In this document: positions 32,794 to 45,417 of the stretch, piece after piece
How the letters are laid out: each line of letters begins with the position of its first letter
How positions within the stretch are numbered: position 1 is the first letter of the stretch
Source of the DNA: Euptelea pleiosperma
Lineage: Eukaryota; Streptophyta; Magnoliopsida; Ranunculales; Eupteleaceae
NCBI GenBank assembly: GCA_035048495.1
Contig: CM068542.1
Coordinates: forward strand, 37,291,109-37,355,108
Length of the DNA stretch: 64,000 nucleotides
Direction: 5' to 3'
Notes under the pieces: generated by a model
What the model was told of the DNA's origin: nothing
The model's database searches: none
Seen by the model: the letters and a program-made list of their open reading frames with translations, nothing else
Program-made: the position numbers and the translations under genes

Positions 32794-33139
32794 TTGTTTT
32801 CTTTCCAGAGATTGGTGATTATACCTCCATGCCTAAATGTAATCTCATTATCTTCACAAAAAAGCCAAACCTCCTAGACCACAGAAATACACTGATAATA
32901 CAAAGCATGTCAGAAGAGGCCGAAACAAAAGGGATCGTTAAGCTGTTTCCTCAGATTCAGTGAACCACATACAACTGCTAGGCCACCATTGTTTTTGTCC
33001 AGATTGTTAAGATAAACCCATTGCTTGGAGCATGGATGAAGTCATTGAAGACACGTGAGCATCAGTAGCCATGCCCATCCTGTCCATGCCTTTGCCTATT
33101 TCTTCTCATTTCGAAATGTCAACCACTACCTTTGAGTAG
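32794..33139. other. 3' flank of PPR gene 2
   Basis: Presumed 3' UTR and spacer. No other feature supported. Confidence 0.4.
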
Positions 33140-33680
33140 GCATATGTAGTAAAGCTTAATTGATCGAGGAAGTTATATGCCTATTTGTTCGCCTCATCCA
33201 CCATTCTCATCTCTCAAGACTGCCCAAAGAAGTTATCATCGTTAATGGCTTTTGAGTTTTTTCATCCAGCATGGGCTTTCCCTTCTTGATACACAGCCAA
33301 CAGATCCTCCAACAACAGCTCAATGAGGTGTTCAGCCAGAGCAGATGCGGGTTAGAAGGCAATATCTAAAGGCAGTGAAGGATACCAAGCTGATTGGAAT
33401 TAAGTTGGTGGAGGGTTCCTCCCTGGTGGTATACCTGTACTCTGCATCGCTATCCCAATGCCTAGTCCAAACCACATAGGTTCATGCCCAAGGTGTTCCT
33501 TGGCTTATTCGAGACATGGCAGAAAACAGCGACTAACGCTTTTCTGATGACAATGGGATAGGCTTTTCTGTCGTTTGGTGCCAGTAGGAGGATTTGTGCA
33601 GGGCTCTAGTTGGTTGTTATAAGAACTGGTTCTCAAACTGGCCAAAGTTTAAGAGTTTCCACTGGTCTAGTGCACTTGAG
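33140..33680 (+). pseudogene. cytochrome P450 relic, copy 2
   Basis: Broken text in several frames aligns with the relic at 24730: PKEVIIVNGF against SEDVVIFNLF, FLIHSQQILQQQLNEVFSQS against FLIHNQQNQQKLYEEVSRN, then DTKLIGIKLVEGSSLVV, FGASRRICAG-like heme-loop DNA (tttggtgccagtaggaggat) and FKSFHWS. The region between the I-helix and the ERR area is deleted and stops abound. It is more decayed than copy 1 and sits downstream of PPR gene 2, whereas copy 1 sits upstream of PPR gene 1. Confidence 0.75.
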
Positions 33681-34194
33681 GGGCAACCATGGGCTGTACT
33701 TTGAGCTAATTCTGCACAGATTTGTTGCTGTTATTTAATTTTTTTGTCCTTTTTTTCTGGGAGACTTGTGCTCTTTAGAATGTTTTGAGAAATTTATTAT
33801 CCTGATGTGAAAGTTTTGAGCATCAAATTTGGAGGAGATAAACCCATGTGAATTGAAGACATTATGCATGTTCAGTAAGTTTTACATGCCCGTAAATCCG
33901 AACCGTCCAGTCGATGGGTCAGTACATAGATGGACCATGCCCCAGTAGTAGTAGCAGCAATCAAATGATTGAACCATCCAATCATAGGTGGTGTGCACAA
34001 CTTTTATTGGCCATCCAAAAGCATGTGATGAATCGGATGGTTAGGATCATTCTACTGGTGCAATTATTCTAACTTTCATGAATTTGATGGTTCAAATCGA
34101 TGGCCACGATTTATAGAAACATCTTGATCGATTGGATAAGACTTGGATCAGCAATGAGGATTTTTTAAATCTATGCGAAGTGCTTGTGGGTCAC

Positions 34195-34236
<42 letters not shown>

Positions 34237-34353
34237 CATACTTGGGGTTGGAAGAGATGCAGGTGGATCTGGTCCATCCTATTGATCATTGACCATGCCC
34301 AAGTCTGCCTAATCTAGTGACCCTATCTGATGATGACCAATTGCATTTTTTTT
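33681..34353. other. spacer with a GA microsatellite
   Basis: No gene seen. A GA repeat of about 35 bp lies at 34198-34232. Confidence 0.6.
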
Positions 34354-34727
34354 GGGTCGGGCTCCGTTGACAGATCTAAAATGACAGGGACACAATATAA
34401 GACAGGTGGCACATTTTTACAGGACTCTGACCGTACGGATGTTTGTCCTATCGCATGATGGACCTAGAAACCAAAACTCAGCCTGATTAGTGATTTATAA
34501 GTGTTGCATCTTTGTACCTCAAATACTGTTCAAATTCCCACAGTTGAGATCCGTCCATGAAAATAAGTCCAATCCAAAGCCTATAAATCACTAATCAGGC
34601 TGATTTTTGGTTTGTAGGTCCACCATGGGATAGGACAAACATCCATACGGACAGAGTCCTGTAACAGTATACCACGTGGCTTATATTGTGTCCCTGTCAT
34701 TTTAGATCTGTCGACGGAGCCCGACCC
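34354..34727. mobile_element. complete Mutator-like MITE, GGGTCGGGCTCC-ended subtype
   Basis: It begins GGGTCGGGCTCCGTTGAC and ends with the complement (cgacggagcccgaccc). It is flanked by attttttttt-type 9-bp duplications differing at one position (34345-34353 and 34728-34736). The core has ctctgaccgtacggatgttt, accaaaactcagcctgatta and the inverted arm. A ccacgtggcttatattg word lies near the right end. The subtype is shared with the element at 56043. Confidence 0.88.
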
Positions 34728-34944
34728 ATTTTTTTAACCTTATCCGAGACCAACAATCCCAGGAGATTTTTCAATTCAAATCTTCAAACGGTTGTACTTT
34801 GGTCAATATATTCCAATCTGCGAGTCCAAACAAAAGACACGTAGTGAGTCAAAGTTTTTATTTTGACGAAACTTGATCAAGTCCAACAGTACGGTCTACA
34901 GAGAAATCCAGAATCCGGGTCTTCAGGGATGAAAGGGTAACGAG

Positions 34945-35290
34945 CAAAACTTGTGTCACAGGATGTTGTGACGGAAGCCGGTCACAGCACTCAATACGAG
35001 CCACGTGGCACACGATCAGAGGGCGTTGGCCGTATGGATGTTTGTCCAGTCCCTCGGTGGATCTTCAAACCAAAAATCAGCCTGATTAGTGATTTATGAC
35101 CTTTGGATTATTGCACCCAAATAACGCTCAATAATGCTCAAATTCCTACCGTTAAAATCAACCCATGAAAATAACTTCAATCGAATCTGTTAGAAATCAC
35201 TAATCAAGCTGATTTTTTGTGTACCGGTCCATCGAGGGACTGGCCAAACATCCATACGGTCGTCGTCCTCTAATAGCATGCCACGTGGAA
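34945..35290. mobile_element. Mutator-like MITE in duplication copy 1
   Basis: It contains gagcaaaacttgtgtcacagg, gagccacgtggcacacg, ggccgtatggatgtttgtcc, the inverted arm and catgccacgtgg. It is absent from the matching place in copy 2 (gggaaacatggaaacgtgc at about 44432), so it was gained in copy 1 or lost in copy 2. The right terminus is incomplete. Confidence 0.75.
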
Positions 35291-35399
35291 ACGTGCAAAA
35301 CACAGGATAAAATACGAGCAGACCCGTGAGTGGACCCAATTCCTAATTCCTAAACCCCCTGCAGCCTCACGAGATGTTCAGGACCTGGTTACATCATCG

Positions 35400-35740
35400 A
35401 GGCCGATGACAGAGCGCAATAAAAGCCACGTGGAAAATTTTTAGAGGACTGTGACCGTATGGATGTTTGGCCAATCCCTAGGTAGACCTACATACCAAAA
35501 ATCAGCTTGATTCGTGATTTCAAACCTTTGGATCTTTGTACCTCAAATAGTGGTCAATAATGCTCAAATTCGCACGGTTAAAATCAACCCATGAAAATAA
35601 TTCCAATCCAACGCTAGAAATCACTAACCGGGCTGATTTTGGTTTGTAGGTCCACCTAGGGGCCAAACATCCATACGGTCAGAGTCCTCTAAGAGTGTGC
35701 CACGTGGCTCATATTACGCCCTGTTAAAAAACTTTGACGA
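35400..35740. mobile_element. Mutator-like MITE, present in both duplication copies
   Basis: agccacgtggaaaat, gactgtgaccgtatggatgtt, gattcgtgatttcaaacc, and the inverted arm ending gtgccacgtggctcatatt. It corresponds to 44520-44880. Confidence 0.85.
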
Positions 35741-36060
35741 CAGGATCGCGTCATCAAATCTACCATGCCCCCCACCATCCATCAAGACACCTGAGCATGT
35801 CTGCTTTGACAGATAATGGACACCAGCAAAGGCCAAACCATGCCCCCCACCGTCCAAACCCTTAACGACAGCTTAACCTTAACCTGTTGACTTCACACAC
35901 CCTCACCTCACCCCCATCCATCCATGTTTGACGAGCAAAACTTACCTGACCGCCGCCGGTCAGCAAAGTTACTTACCGCCCACAATGAGCCACGTGGCAT
36001 GTTCTTAGAGATATTTGACCTTATGGATGTTTGGCCCAGCCCGGTATACAGACCCAAAAA

Positions 36061-36462
36061 TGGAAAAAGATGTAACAAGGGATGCCTGAAACTGTTTCAT
36101 TTGCGGAAGCGTCAGTTTTGGTAGTCACCGCTGCCATCAGGGGCCTGGGCCCACTGACCACATGGATGTTTATCCCACCCCTTGGTGGATATACAGACCA
36201 AAAATCACCTTGACTCGTAATCTATAACCATTAGATTTTAACACTTTTTAAGGCATTCTTATAGCCGTTGAATGTAACCATGTTTTGAGTACTAAAACCA
36301 ATAGCTAAAAATCATTAAACAAGCTGATTTTTTGTATGAATGTCTATTAAGGGGTGGGCTAAACATCCATGCGGTCAGTGGGCCCAGATGGCAGTGGTGA
36401 CTACCAAAACTGCCGCTTCCGCAAATGAAAAGATCTCAAGTATACCTTGTTACATCACGACC
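36061..36462. mobile_element. gatgtaac-type MITE inserted in an older MITE
   Basis: A 402-bp element with inverted gatgtaacaagg ends, flanked by acccaaaaa (36052-36060) and ccccaaaaa (36463-36471), 8 of 9 matching. The paralogous site at about 45177-45190 lacks it and reads straight through (acccaaaaattagcc), which proves both insertion and boundaries. The core words (accacatggatgtttatccc, gctgattttttgtatgaatg) make it the same subtype as 17766 and 18758. Confidence 0.92.
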
Positions 36463-36709
36463 CCCCAAAAATTAGCCCGATTATTGATTTTTCAGTGTTG
36501 GATGATCAGATCACTGGTGTCGTTTTCATGGGTTGATTTTTAACCGTGGAATTTGAGCATTATTGACTTTTTTATTTTTTGATAATTCCAGAAGATATAT
36601 TAAAAGGAGATCGAAGAAATCTCAAAAAAGATACAAGGAAAGAGCAAAAGCCAAAGAAAAACGAAAACAAAATGAGCAAAAAAAAAAAACCCTTAAGCGC
36701 TGCTATCTT

Positions 36710-39700
36710 TTAATCTAAAATGGCAACCAAACTAAAAACCAAGTCCCCAAAGAAGGTGCCTCTCAACTCCGGGAAGATGCTGCCCCAACTATCTAGGAGA
36801 GCCTTGATATTTAAAATTACTTCTTGTATGGAGCATGTCTTGTTATTAAAGACACTTCTATTTCTCTCTAACCAAATTCTCCAAACAACAGCAAACGGAA
36901 CCATCTTCCACAAAATTGTTCCCCTAGGTGAAGTAGCAATCTTGGGCCATCCTCCCAATAATGTCCCAATAGATTCTAGGGATACCCAAGAAAGACCCGT
37001 AAGTGCTAGGAAGTACACCCATATCTGTTTGACAAAATCACAGTATAAAAGTAAATGGTTAGTGCTCTCCCCATTGGCTTTGCACATGGTACAAAAGTTC
37101 ACCATTATCCATCATCTCGCTATCAAGTTATCAATAGTGAGGATCTTGTTGAGTGAGGCAACCCATGCAAAAAAATGCACTTTCATAAGGATTTTGGATT
37201 TCTAAATGTTTAGGCACACAAAAGTTTGGGTAAGAGAAGGGTTAGTGATAAAGTCGTAGAAAGAATACACTGCAAATAAACCAAATTTAGAGTGAACCCA
37301 AGATAAATGATCATCTTTAGTGTCCAAGACTGAGTAATGTTGCAAGCATTCTATCAGAAGTTTGAATTGTTCTTCCTCCCAAACAAAAAATTGTCTCTTA
37401 AGACCTAAGTCCCAATGAGCCCCCCCTGAAGACCCGTTCTAAAGAGACTTGATGAAGTCACCTTTTCGAAGAGAAAGAGAGTACAATCGAGGAGACGATT
37501 CCTTGAGACATAAATCATCAATCCATTGGTCCTCCCAAAATCTGATCCTACTGCCATCCCCCAAAACAAACCTCAGACTTGCCCAAAACTTATCATGTAC
37601 CTTAAAAATACCCTTCCAGACTCCGCTCCCAAAAGATATCCTAGGAACCCTCGTAATCCAGCTCCTCAGTTCCTCGCCGTATTTACCTACAATCACTTGA
37701 CGCCACAATCTGTCAATTTCTTTTGCAAATCTCCATAGCCATTTCCAAAGGAGAGCCACATTAACTTGTTTGATTTTTCTAATCCCTAGACCTCCTTCCT
37801 TGTAGGGTCGACAAACCATCTCCCACTTCACCCAATGATACCTGTATGAGTCATCTTTATCATGCCATAGAAAATTCCTCATGAACCTCTCAAGATGTCT
37901 CTCTACACTCACTGAAATGGAGAAAAGAGATAGGTAATACACTGGCAGGATGGACAAGGTAGCCTTGATAAGGACCAGTTTTACCCCTTTAGACAGATAC
38001 TTGTTTTTCCAGTTTGCCAATCTCCTCCTAACTTTCTCAATCACTGGATCCCAAATTACTTTTGATCTGTATGGTGCCCCAATTGGGAATCCTAGATAGG
38101 TAGATGGGAAAGCCCCTATATAGCATCCCATTAATCTAGCCAGGTCTTCAAGTCCTCTACCTCTCCCACACTCATGATCTTGTTCTTCCTAAAGTTAATT
38201 CTCAGACTTGAGCAAACCTCAACAGTGTACAACAAGCATTTGAAGAATACCAGTTAGCTCCTAGAACCCGAGGTGAATACCAATGTATCGTCTGCGAACT
38301 GCAAATGTGATATAACCACTCCCGACTGACCTGCCCTGAACCCAGTTAGTTCCTCTAAGGACACACCCCTCGATATCATCCTGCCCAACGCTTCAACCAC
38401 CATAATGAATAAAAATGGAGAAAGGGGATCTCCTTGTCTCAACCCCCTAGAACTTTTGAAAAATCCAGAAGGTGAGCCATTAATCAAAATCGAGAAAAAA
38501 GGTGATCTGAAGCACTTACTCATCCAGCATCTCCAAGTAAATCCAAAATCCATCTTCCCCATCACATAGTCTAGAAAATTCTAATTTGTGTGATCATATG
38601 CCTTTTCCATATCGATTTTGCAAACTAAGCCCAGGTTCTTACTGCGACGCTGTGAGTCAATGCATTCATTTGCAATTAGGACTCCATCCAAAATTTGTCT
38701 GCCAAAAGCTAACGCTCCCTGTTCCCGTGAAATAATCTCCCCCATCACGTTCTTAAGTCTAGAAGTTAGGACCTTGGCCACAATCTTATAAACACTCCCT
38801 AGAAGGCTGATGGGTCTGAAGTCCAGAATATCCCCTGCTCTCTGGATTTTTGGAATCAATGCAATGAAGGTCTGGTTGCATCCATAGTCCAGAAACTTCC
38901 TGTAGTGAAGCTCTTCAAAAACTTGCATCACATCAGTCTTTATAATGTCCCAACAACATTGGAAAAAGGCCATTATGAACCCGTCTGGGCTCGAGGCCTT
39001 ATCTCCTGACATCTCAAAAACTACTGCTCTCACTTCTTCTTCACTAAAGGGTCTCTCCAAATCTCTACTCGAAGTCTCACTAATTCTGTCAAAGTGGAGG
39101 CCATCAAGTTTAGGTCGGAAGACATGAGGCTCTGAGTACAACTTTTCATAAAAATCCCCAATCTGTGTCCTAATAGCCTCCTCATCTAAGAACACTTCTC
39201 CTCCAATCTTAATTGATGAAATGTGGTTATTTCTCCTTCTAAGATTGGCCACTTTGTGAAAGTATTTGGTATTGTTGTCTCCCTCCTTCAGCCATTTCAC
39301 CTTAGATTTTTGCCTCCAACTGATCTCCTCTAATCTGGACCAACTTTGAAATTCCTTCCTTAATTCCTCTCTCAAAACTACCTCTTCTCTAACCAACCCA
39401 CTGTGTCCCTCCTTCACATCTAGTCCCTTAATGTGTTCCATTATCTTTCTCATTTTCTAATCTACATTTCCAAATTCCTTCTTATTCCACTCTTTCAACT
39501 CCAACTTCAAAGCCTTGAGCTTACTTCTCATCACAAAGCCTGCACTTCCTTCAAAATTGAATGATTCCCACCAGGCTCTGACTCTATCTAGAAAACCTTC
39601 CACTTTAGGCCACATATTTTCAAACCTAAAAGGCATAGGATTCTGCTTGAATTCCCCGCAATCTAAAGAAATGGGGATGTGGTCTGACAGAGTGGTCTGA

Positions 39701-40350
39701 CAGAATACGTGGCAACCCTTTTTGTCTGGATCTCAGGAATATACTATCCCACTCCCCATCTACTAGAAATCTATCAATCCTGCTAAAACTAGGGTTCTCC
39801 TGACCATTTGACCATGTGTAAGAGTTTCCCACCAAAGGGAGGTCCAACAGAAGATTGCTATCTAGAAATTCTCCAAATAATCTCATGCCTCTACCCCTGC
39901 GAGTACCTCCTGCTCGATCTGCCGATGTAATTATTTCATTGAAGGCACCCCCTATGCACCAGGGTGCATCCCACAATCCTCTAACATCCTCCAGTTCTTG
40001 CCAAAATTGAGGTTTTTAGGCTCGAAGAACCGGACCATATGTCCCCGAGAAAATCCATTGCCTATGAGACCCTACCACTTCTCCTAAGATTGACATCGAG
40101 AAAGCACCTGTTAACTCCTCTGAGACCTTAACAAATTAACATCCCACATCATAATGATTCCCCCCGATGCTCCGATCATAGGGACACAACACCAACTTAT
40201 ATCATTTCTCTTCCACAATTGTTCAATGACCCAAGGTTCAGGATTACCCAGTTTTGATTCTTGAAGAATAACTAAATGTGGTTTGGATAGAAGCAATATT
40301 TTTCTGACAGCTATTCTTTTTTCCTTGTTACGAGACTCCTCACATTCCAA
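36710..40350 (-). pseudogene. LINE ORF2 relic (endonuclease, reverse transcriptase, zinc-binding)
   Basis: Order on the minus strand: endonuclease start with HLVILQESKLGNP (40350-40111), then WCIGGAFNEI, SYTWSNGQENPSFSRIDRFL and LSDHSV (39976-39626). RT follows: KVKWLKEGDNNTKYFH, FRPISLLGSVYKI, LTSRLK, CKIDMEKAYDH, then a stop, GLRQGDPLSPFLF and HLQFADDT (39453-38254), RYHWVKWEMVCRPYKEGGLG (38131-37439), and the zinc-binding end CTMCKANGESTNHLLLYC (37105-36710). The endonuclease motif reads GAFN where GDFN is usual, and several stops or frameshifts separate the blocks. Inactive. Confidence 0.9.
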
Positions 40351-40413
40351 GAAATAATTCTCAATGACATAAACAAACTAAGTACCCCCTCCCAACCAAT
40401 TCCGAACCTACTC

Positions 40414-43230
40414 CTAGACACTTTCCACACCTATCTCCTCTTCTCTGAACTCACCTGCTTCGCGATTAACAATTGTGATGTCAATCAACGCCTCCCCATC
40501 TATTATGGGCACCGAACAAGGTAAGCCTACCACCACACTCTGCGGTTCCCAACTAAACCTACTTTTTTTACCCACCTTTTGTTGTAGTTTTTCACCTTGT
40601 GCGTTGGACATTCCAACCCCCTGATTGGCATCCCTACTGATCACCTCCTCAAATAATTCACACACTCCTTCCTTATCACCCTCAAAAGTCAATCCCAATG
40701 CTTGTCCAATTGTCATTGCCATTGAAATCGACACTACCCCATTAGCCATAGTCCTATCTGTGGAATTCTGTGTGGCCAATGGACTATGACCTAATATCTC
40801 AGAGGTACCACTATCCCCAATTGTATTCTCGTCCTCTACTACTCCAAGTGAATCCTCCAGGTTCATTAGATTAAGGTTTTCTTTGGAGGTATGGGAGTTG
40901 AACATTCTGACAACATTTGGAAGCTTGCATATTATCCCAGTCCGACTCTTTAGAGGATCATGTCTTGGGTCCATACTCTCTGGAACAGCCAATGGGCCCA
41001 AGAAAAGATTTCTGGTGTGGAGTAAGGTTCAAAGAAATGAATTCACTACTAATTTTTGAATGAGCGAGAAGGGATAAGAGTGGGTACCTGTAGCCAGTGG
41101 TTCGGCTGCTGGATCAAGCACTCATCACTTTGACACACAGATTGCCGCCCAAATAGAGTTTTCCTCCTCACCACTAGGATCTGCTTTGCTTCCCTTGATA
41201 CGTCAACCACTGTCTCCAAGGTTTGTGGCCCATCCGGTATGACATTCCTTGTCTTATGCTGAGTAACACTCCCTCGCATAAACTTGTTGGCTTCTTCTCT
41301 CGCTGGTTCTGTAAGATCTTTTAGCAGACGCTCGAAGGCATTAAATATCAATACCGTAGTGACACCTGGTCCTCTTTTTTTTGCTTTCTGGGGTTGCTGC
41401 CACTCCACCTTCTTTTTACATGTTATTGCCATACCCCTCTACCTTTGTTGGCTCAGTGTTTCACTACCACTCCCCCCCCCCTCTGACTCCGATCTAAGCA
41501 AAGTGGTTGTCTTGGTCAAAGTCTTCCCAAATGGATTCTTAGGTGGTTCTGGTGGTGCCCAAGGGCTGTCTAATTGGATCCAAAGTGGGGCTGAAAAATG
41601 TGTTCTACCATCTAGATCTAAGCTCCCCCTTATCTCCGTACTTGGGTCTACATTGGACCTTTCCATCTCAAGTTGATCTTGATGTGCAATTAATGGGCCC
41701 GAATCCATCTGGCCCTCAAGCTCTCCATCATAATCTATAGAGGCCTTCCTTAGCTGCTGGCCCATGGGCCTCTGTACCTCTTCGGCTTCACCCAAGTCTC
41801 CTTGCTCTATATCAATGCAAAAGCAATCTGCCACGTCAACCTCTGTGGGCAACTTGACTATTTCAAAATTTGAATAAGTATTCCTTCCCCCCATTTCCTC
41901 CTGATTACCCACTAAAGCTTCTAGTATATTCATGTTGCTTGCCACGTGGTGCTGTCCTTTTGTACTACAATCTCCTCTGTCTTCTGCTCTAGGCTTTTCA
42001 TAGCCTCTCTCTAAAGCAATAGGTCCAAGTAGCAAGTGACGATTTGACTCCCTGACAGTTCTGCCTTGATACAGGGTGTCAATGAAGATCTGGGTTTCTT
42101 TTCCTTTCTGTTGTGAAGATATCAAGGACTGAGACCCCAGTCTACACTGTCCCTCATGCTCTAGGGTGTAGCCTACCATCCCACCTGGTGTTGCCACGTC
42201 GCACCACTTTTTGTTGAAGCCTTTGCTGATGTCACTACTACCACCGCCCGTTCTGTCGATCGCCTCTTTCTCTGGCATCGGTATCATCTCCATTGTAGTA
42301 TGGCTTGTACTCTCACCCACCAGCTCCCCCATACTCGCCTTTTGCTTCGACTTCGTTTCTTCTAGAAGGATGACGAACTGCTTTTCCCCACATCTAAACA
42401 CCGCCTGAGAAGGAAAATTCTGTCCTGTGTTATAAACTTTGATTTTGGCCCAGGAGAGGTCTAACAGTTTCGCAGTTGATTATTCGATCCCTTTAAAGCC
42501 CCCAACCCAGTCATAATTGCCCGAAATGTTTCAGAACACCATAAGTTGTAGGGAACTCCCGTTACTCCAATCGTTATGCAGTCAGTCCTTGGTATAATTT
42601 CATATTTCTTCCACATTCCAAGGTATGTTTCCCAAGCCTTTAACCACACTAGACTGTCACGGGCTCGCAAGAAACGCCCTTTAATCAATCGAGCTACTCC
42701 TTCTTCGTTTGCCGCAAAAAACATTCGTGTGTACTTGTTTACATATACAGTTTTAGAGATTGGCAGACCTTTTGCACGCCGGAGCAAGATCTCCTCCACC
42801 TCCCACCAGTTGGGGCTAGTTCCCGTCGCCGAACATACCACCGCCGCCTTCCATCTCTTTGCAGTAGGGTAGTGGCTAATCTCCTCAAGAATCACGATCT
42901 TCATATCAGTTAATGTTCCTCTTGAGGTTTCTTCCTCAACCGCAATATTTAAAGCCTGGTTCAGTGTTGCAGGAAGAAGCGGTCTTGGGGAGATGAGTGT
43001 GTTGGGGACCCCACACCATTGTTGCCTTCTTTAGTCTTGTTGTGGAATTTATGCACTCTGCTGACTACCCCCCTCATTCTCCTCCATCCTTCACTTTTCC
43101 AACCTGCTGGTATTCTGAGGATGTTGCTTTTGCCAGAGAAGAACTCACAAATTGCAAGAAATGCTCCACTCCGGTTACTTCGATGCTCCGCCAGCCAAGA
43201 GCGCTCTCCAATCCTTAGTCGTTTGAACTA
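40414..43230 (-). pseudogene. LINE ORF1 relic (nucleic-acid-binding, gag-like)
   Basis: Minus-strand frames 42904-42461, 42401-41439, 41432-41049 and 41001-40414 cover a Ser/Glu-rich ORF1-type protein. The 42904-42461 part (AKRWKAAVVCSA, RLIKGRFLRARDS, GVPYNLWCSETFRAI) resembles the DUF4283 domain found at the start of plant L1 ORF1 proteins. Frames change at least three times. Confidence 0.75.
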
Positions 43231-43264
43231 ATAGCCTCTTGAAGCGTTAAGCTGGCTTCCATTA

Positions 43265-43631
43265 GAGCATCTCCAACGGAGGTCTCCAATTTGGAGCACA
43301 AAAATATTAATTTTTAATATAAAGTGCTTTTACAGCACTTCGGTAACCGTGTCTACTCCAACCGCAGTCTATTATTTTATCTCTAAATCACTGTTCCTCT
43401 CAAAAGCACTAAGGATACAAATGGAAATAGAATTTAATATAACATTTGAAAAAGGTCAAAATTGTCATTAATCAACATCAACAGTAATAGAGACCCCCGT
43501 CCGGGGTCTCCAGATTTGGAGACTCAAAAAGGGGTCTCTAGAATGGAGACCCCTTTTGGAGTACGGTTGGAGGGTTGTTTTTATCCGACGGCTCTCTATT
43601 TTAGAGAAATAGAGCACGGTTGGAGATGCTC
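43265..43631. mobile_element. Tourist-like MITE inside the LINE 5' region
   Basis: It begins GAGCATCTCCAACGG and ends GGTTGGAGATGCTC, flanked by TTA on both sides (43262-43264 and 43632-43634). TTA duplication and these ends fit PIF/Harbinger-type MITEs. Internal inverted words ggtctcca and tggagacc occur. Confidence 0.88.
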
Positions 43632-43808
43632 TTAGAACCTCATCCAGCCACGCCAATGTGCAGCCAAAACTTCTTTCCCGCAGAAGATTCTGTCATTTCG
43701 AATTCATCGTTGCCTTTCGATATCAACTCAAATGTCTTCTTTTGAATTTTCATCGCTGCCTTCTCCATTTGCATATTGACGGCACCACCACCTCCGGATT
43801 GCATATTG

Positions 43809-44289
43809 ACGCCCCAGAGGTTGATTTTTGGTCTGTAGGTCCCATATGTCAGTGTCCTCTAAGAGTGGGCCACGTGGCCCATATTGTGGACGGTAGGTTA
43901 CTTAACTGACTGGCGGCGGCCAGCAAAGTTCTACTCGTCGATTTCAGATCACGTCCTTTACCCGCGCTGAAAGACGCGCGTACGACAAAAAGTTCAAATT
44001 AAACGGGGCCTACTATGGAGTATGGACGGAACTGGTTTTAGTCCTTTCCCAGAATGAGGTTATATGATGGGCCTCATGTCTATTGTCATCAATGTGCCTC
44101 AACCTCCAAAAACCTACAATTTTTTCTATTGGAATGAATTAATCTAGACGGTCATATCAAAGGGCTACGAAGAGATCAAATTAAGAGTGGGTGAATCATA
44201 GCTTACTTGCTCATGTCCTTGGAGAAATTAGAAATATCAACTATGCTTGACATGGGTGTTTTCGTTTTGGCCCACTTGATCAAGTCCAA
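43809..44289 (+). repeat. segmental duplication, copy 1, right part
   Basis: It resumes at cagaggttgatttttggtct and parallels 45290-45765: ctttacccgcgct, acggggcctactatgga, agtcctttcccagaatgagg, gaaatatcaactatgcttg. It ends at gtccaacagtactttgatc, where copy 2 starts, so the two units are in tandem. Confidence 0.88.
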
Positions 44290-44519
44290 CAGTACTTTGA
44301 TCAATATATTCGAATCTGAGCGTCCAAACAATTGACACGTAGTGAGTCAAAGTTTTTATTTGGACGAAACTTGATCAAGTCCAACAGTACGGTCTACAGA
44401 GAAATGCAGAATCCTGGTCTTCTGCGATGGAAGGGAAACATGGAAACGTGCAAAACACAGGATAAAATTCGAGCTGAGCCGTGAGTGGACCCAATTCCTA
44501 AATCCCCTGCAGCCTAACG

Positions 44520-44880
44520 AGATGTTGAGGACAAGGCGCAATATGAGCCATGTGGCATACTTTTAGAAGGCTGTGACCGTATAGATGTTTGGCCAATCCC
44601 TAGGTAAACCTACGTACCAAAAAATCAGCTTGATTCGTGATTTCAAACCTTTAGATCTTTGTACCTCAAATAATGGTCAATAATGCTCAAATTCGCACGG
44701 TTAAAATCAACCCATGAAAATAATTCCAATCCAACGCTTAGAAATCACTAACCGGGCTGATTTTTGGTTTGTAGGTCCACCTAGGGGCCAAACATCCATA
44801 CGGTCAGTCCTCTAAGAGTGTGCCACGTGGCTCATATTACGTCCTGTTAAAAAACTTTGACGACAGGATCCCGTCATCAA
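44520..44880. mobile_element. Mutator-like MITE in duplication copy 2
   Basis: gagccatgtggcata, gctgtgaccgtatagatgtt, inverted arm, gtgccacgtggctcatatt, ending near catcaaagttttactc. Same insertion as 35400. Confidence 0.85.
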
Positions 44881-45056
44881 AGTTTTACTCTATACCATGT
44901 CCCCACCGTCCATCAAGACACCTGAGCATGTCTGCCTTGACAGATAATGGACACCAGCAAAGGCCAAACCATGCCCCCACCGTCCAAGCCCTTAACGACA
45001 GCTTAACCTTAACCTGTTGACTTCACACACCCTCACCCCATCCATCCCTATTTGAC

Positions 45057-45417
45057 GAGTAAAACTTACCTGACCGCTGCCGGTCAGCAAAGTTACTTAC
45101 CGCCCACAATGAGCCACGTGGCATATTCTTAGAGATATCTGACCTTATGGATGTTTAGTCTAGTCCGGTATTCAGACCCAAAAATTAGCCCGAGTATTGA
45201 TTTTTCAGTGTTGGATTCGATCATTGGAGTCGTTTTCATGGGTTGATTTTTAACCGTGGAATTTGAGCATTATTTGTGACAAAAAGATCCAGAGGTTGAT
45301 TTTTGGTCTGTGGAGTCCATATGGTCAGCGTTCTCTAAGAGTGTGCCACGTGGAACTTATTGTGGACGGTAGGTAACTTTACTGACTGGCGGCGCGGCTC
45401 CAGCAAAGTTCACTCGT
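45057..45417. mobile_element. Mutator-like MITE in duplication copy 2, second
   Basis: Left end gagtaaaacttacctgacc, right end cagcaaagttcactcgtcg; inside cacaatgagccacgtggcat and gtgccacgtggaac. The copy 1 equivalent is split over 35930-36060, 36463-36566 and 43809-43945. Confidence 0.82.

Larger units (their letters stand above)
34795..36566 (+). repeat. segmental duplication, copy 1, left part
   Basis: From gtacttt-g-tcaatatatt at 34795 the sequence parallels 44290-45275 (tgacacgtagtgagtcaaag, gtggacccaattcctaa, gtgaccgtatggatgttt, cgttttcatgggttgat). Copy 1 carries an extra MITE-like block at about 34945-35290 and the MITE at 36061-36462. It is broken at 36566 by an L1-type LINE and resumes at about 43809. 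Confidence 0.85.
36567..43798 (-). mobile_element. L1-type LINE, nearly full length but decayed
   Basis: On the minus strand the order is 5' region and ORF1 (about 43640 to 40414), ORF2 (endonuclease, reverse transcriptase, zinc-binding end, 40350 to 36710) and an A-rich 3' end (complement of the T-rich 36568-36580). Imperfect target copies are gcattattgac (about 36561) and gcatattgac (about 43800). The paralogous unit at 45265 has no insertion here. About 6.9 kb remain once the Tourist MITE at 43265-43631 is subtracted. Confidence 0.9.

Noticed and set aside
36720..37205. 161-aa plus-strand reading frame
   Set aside because: Antisense of the LINE zinc-binding end.
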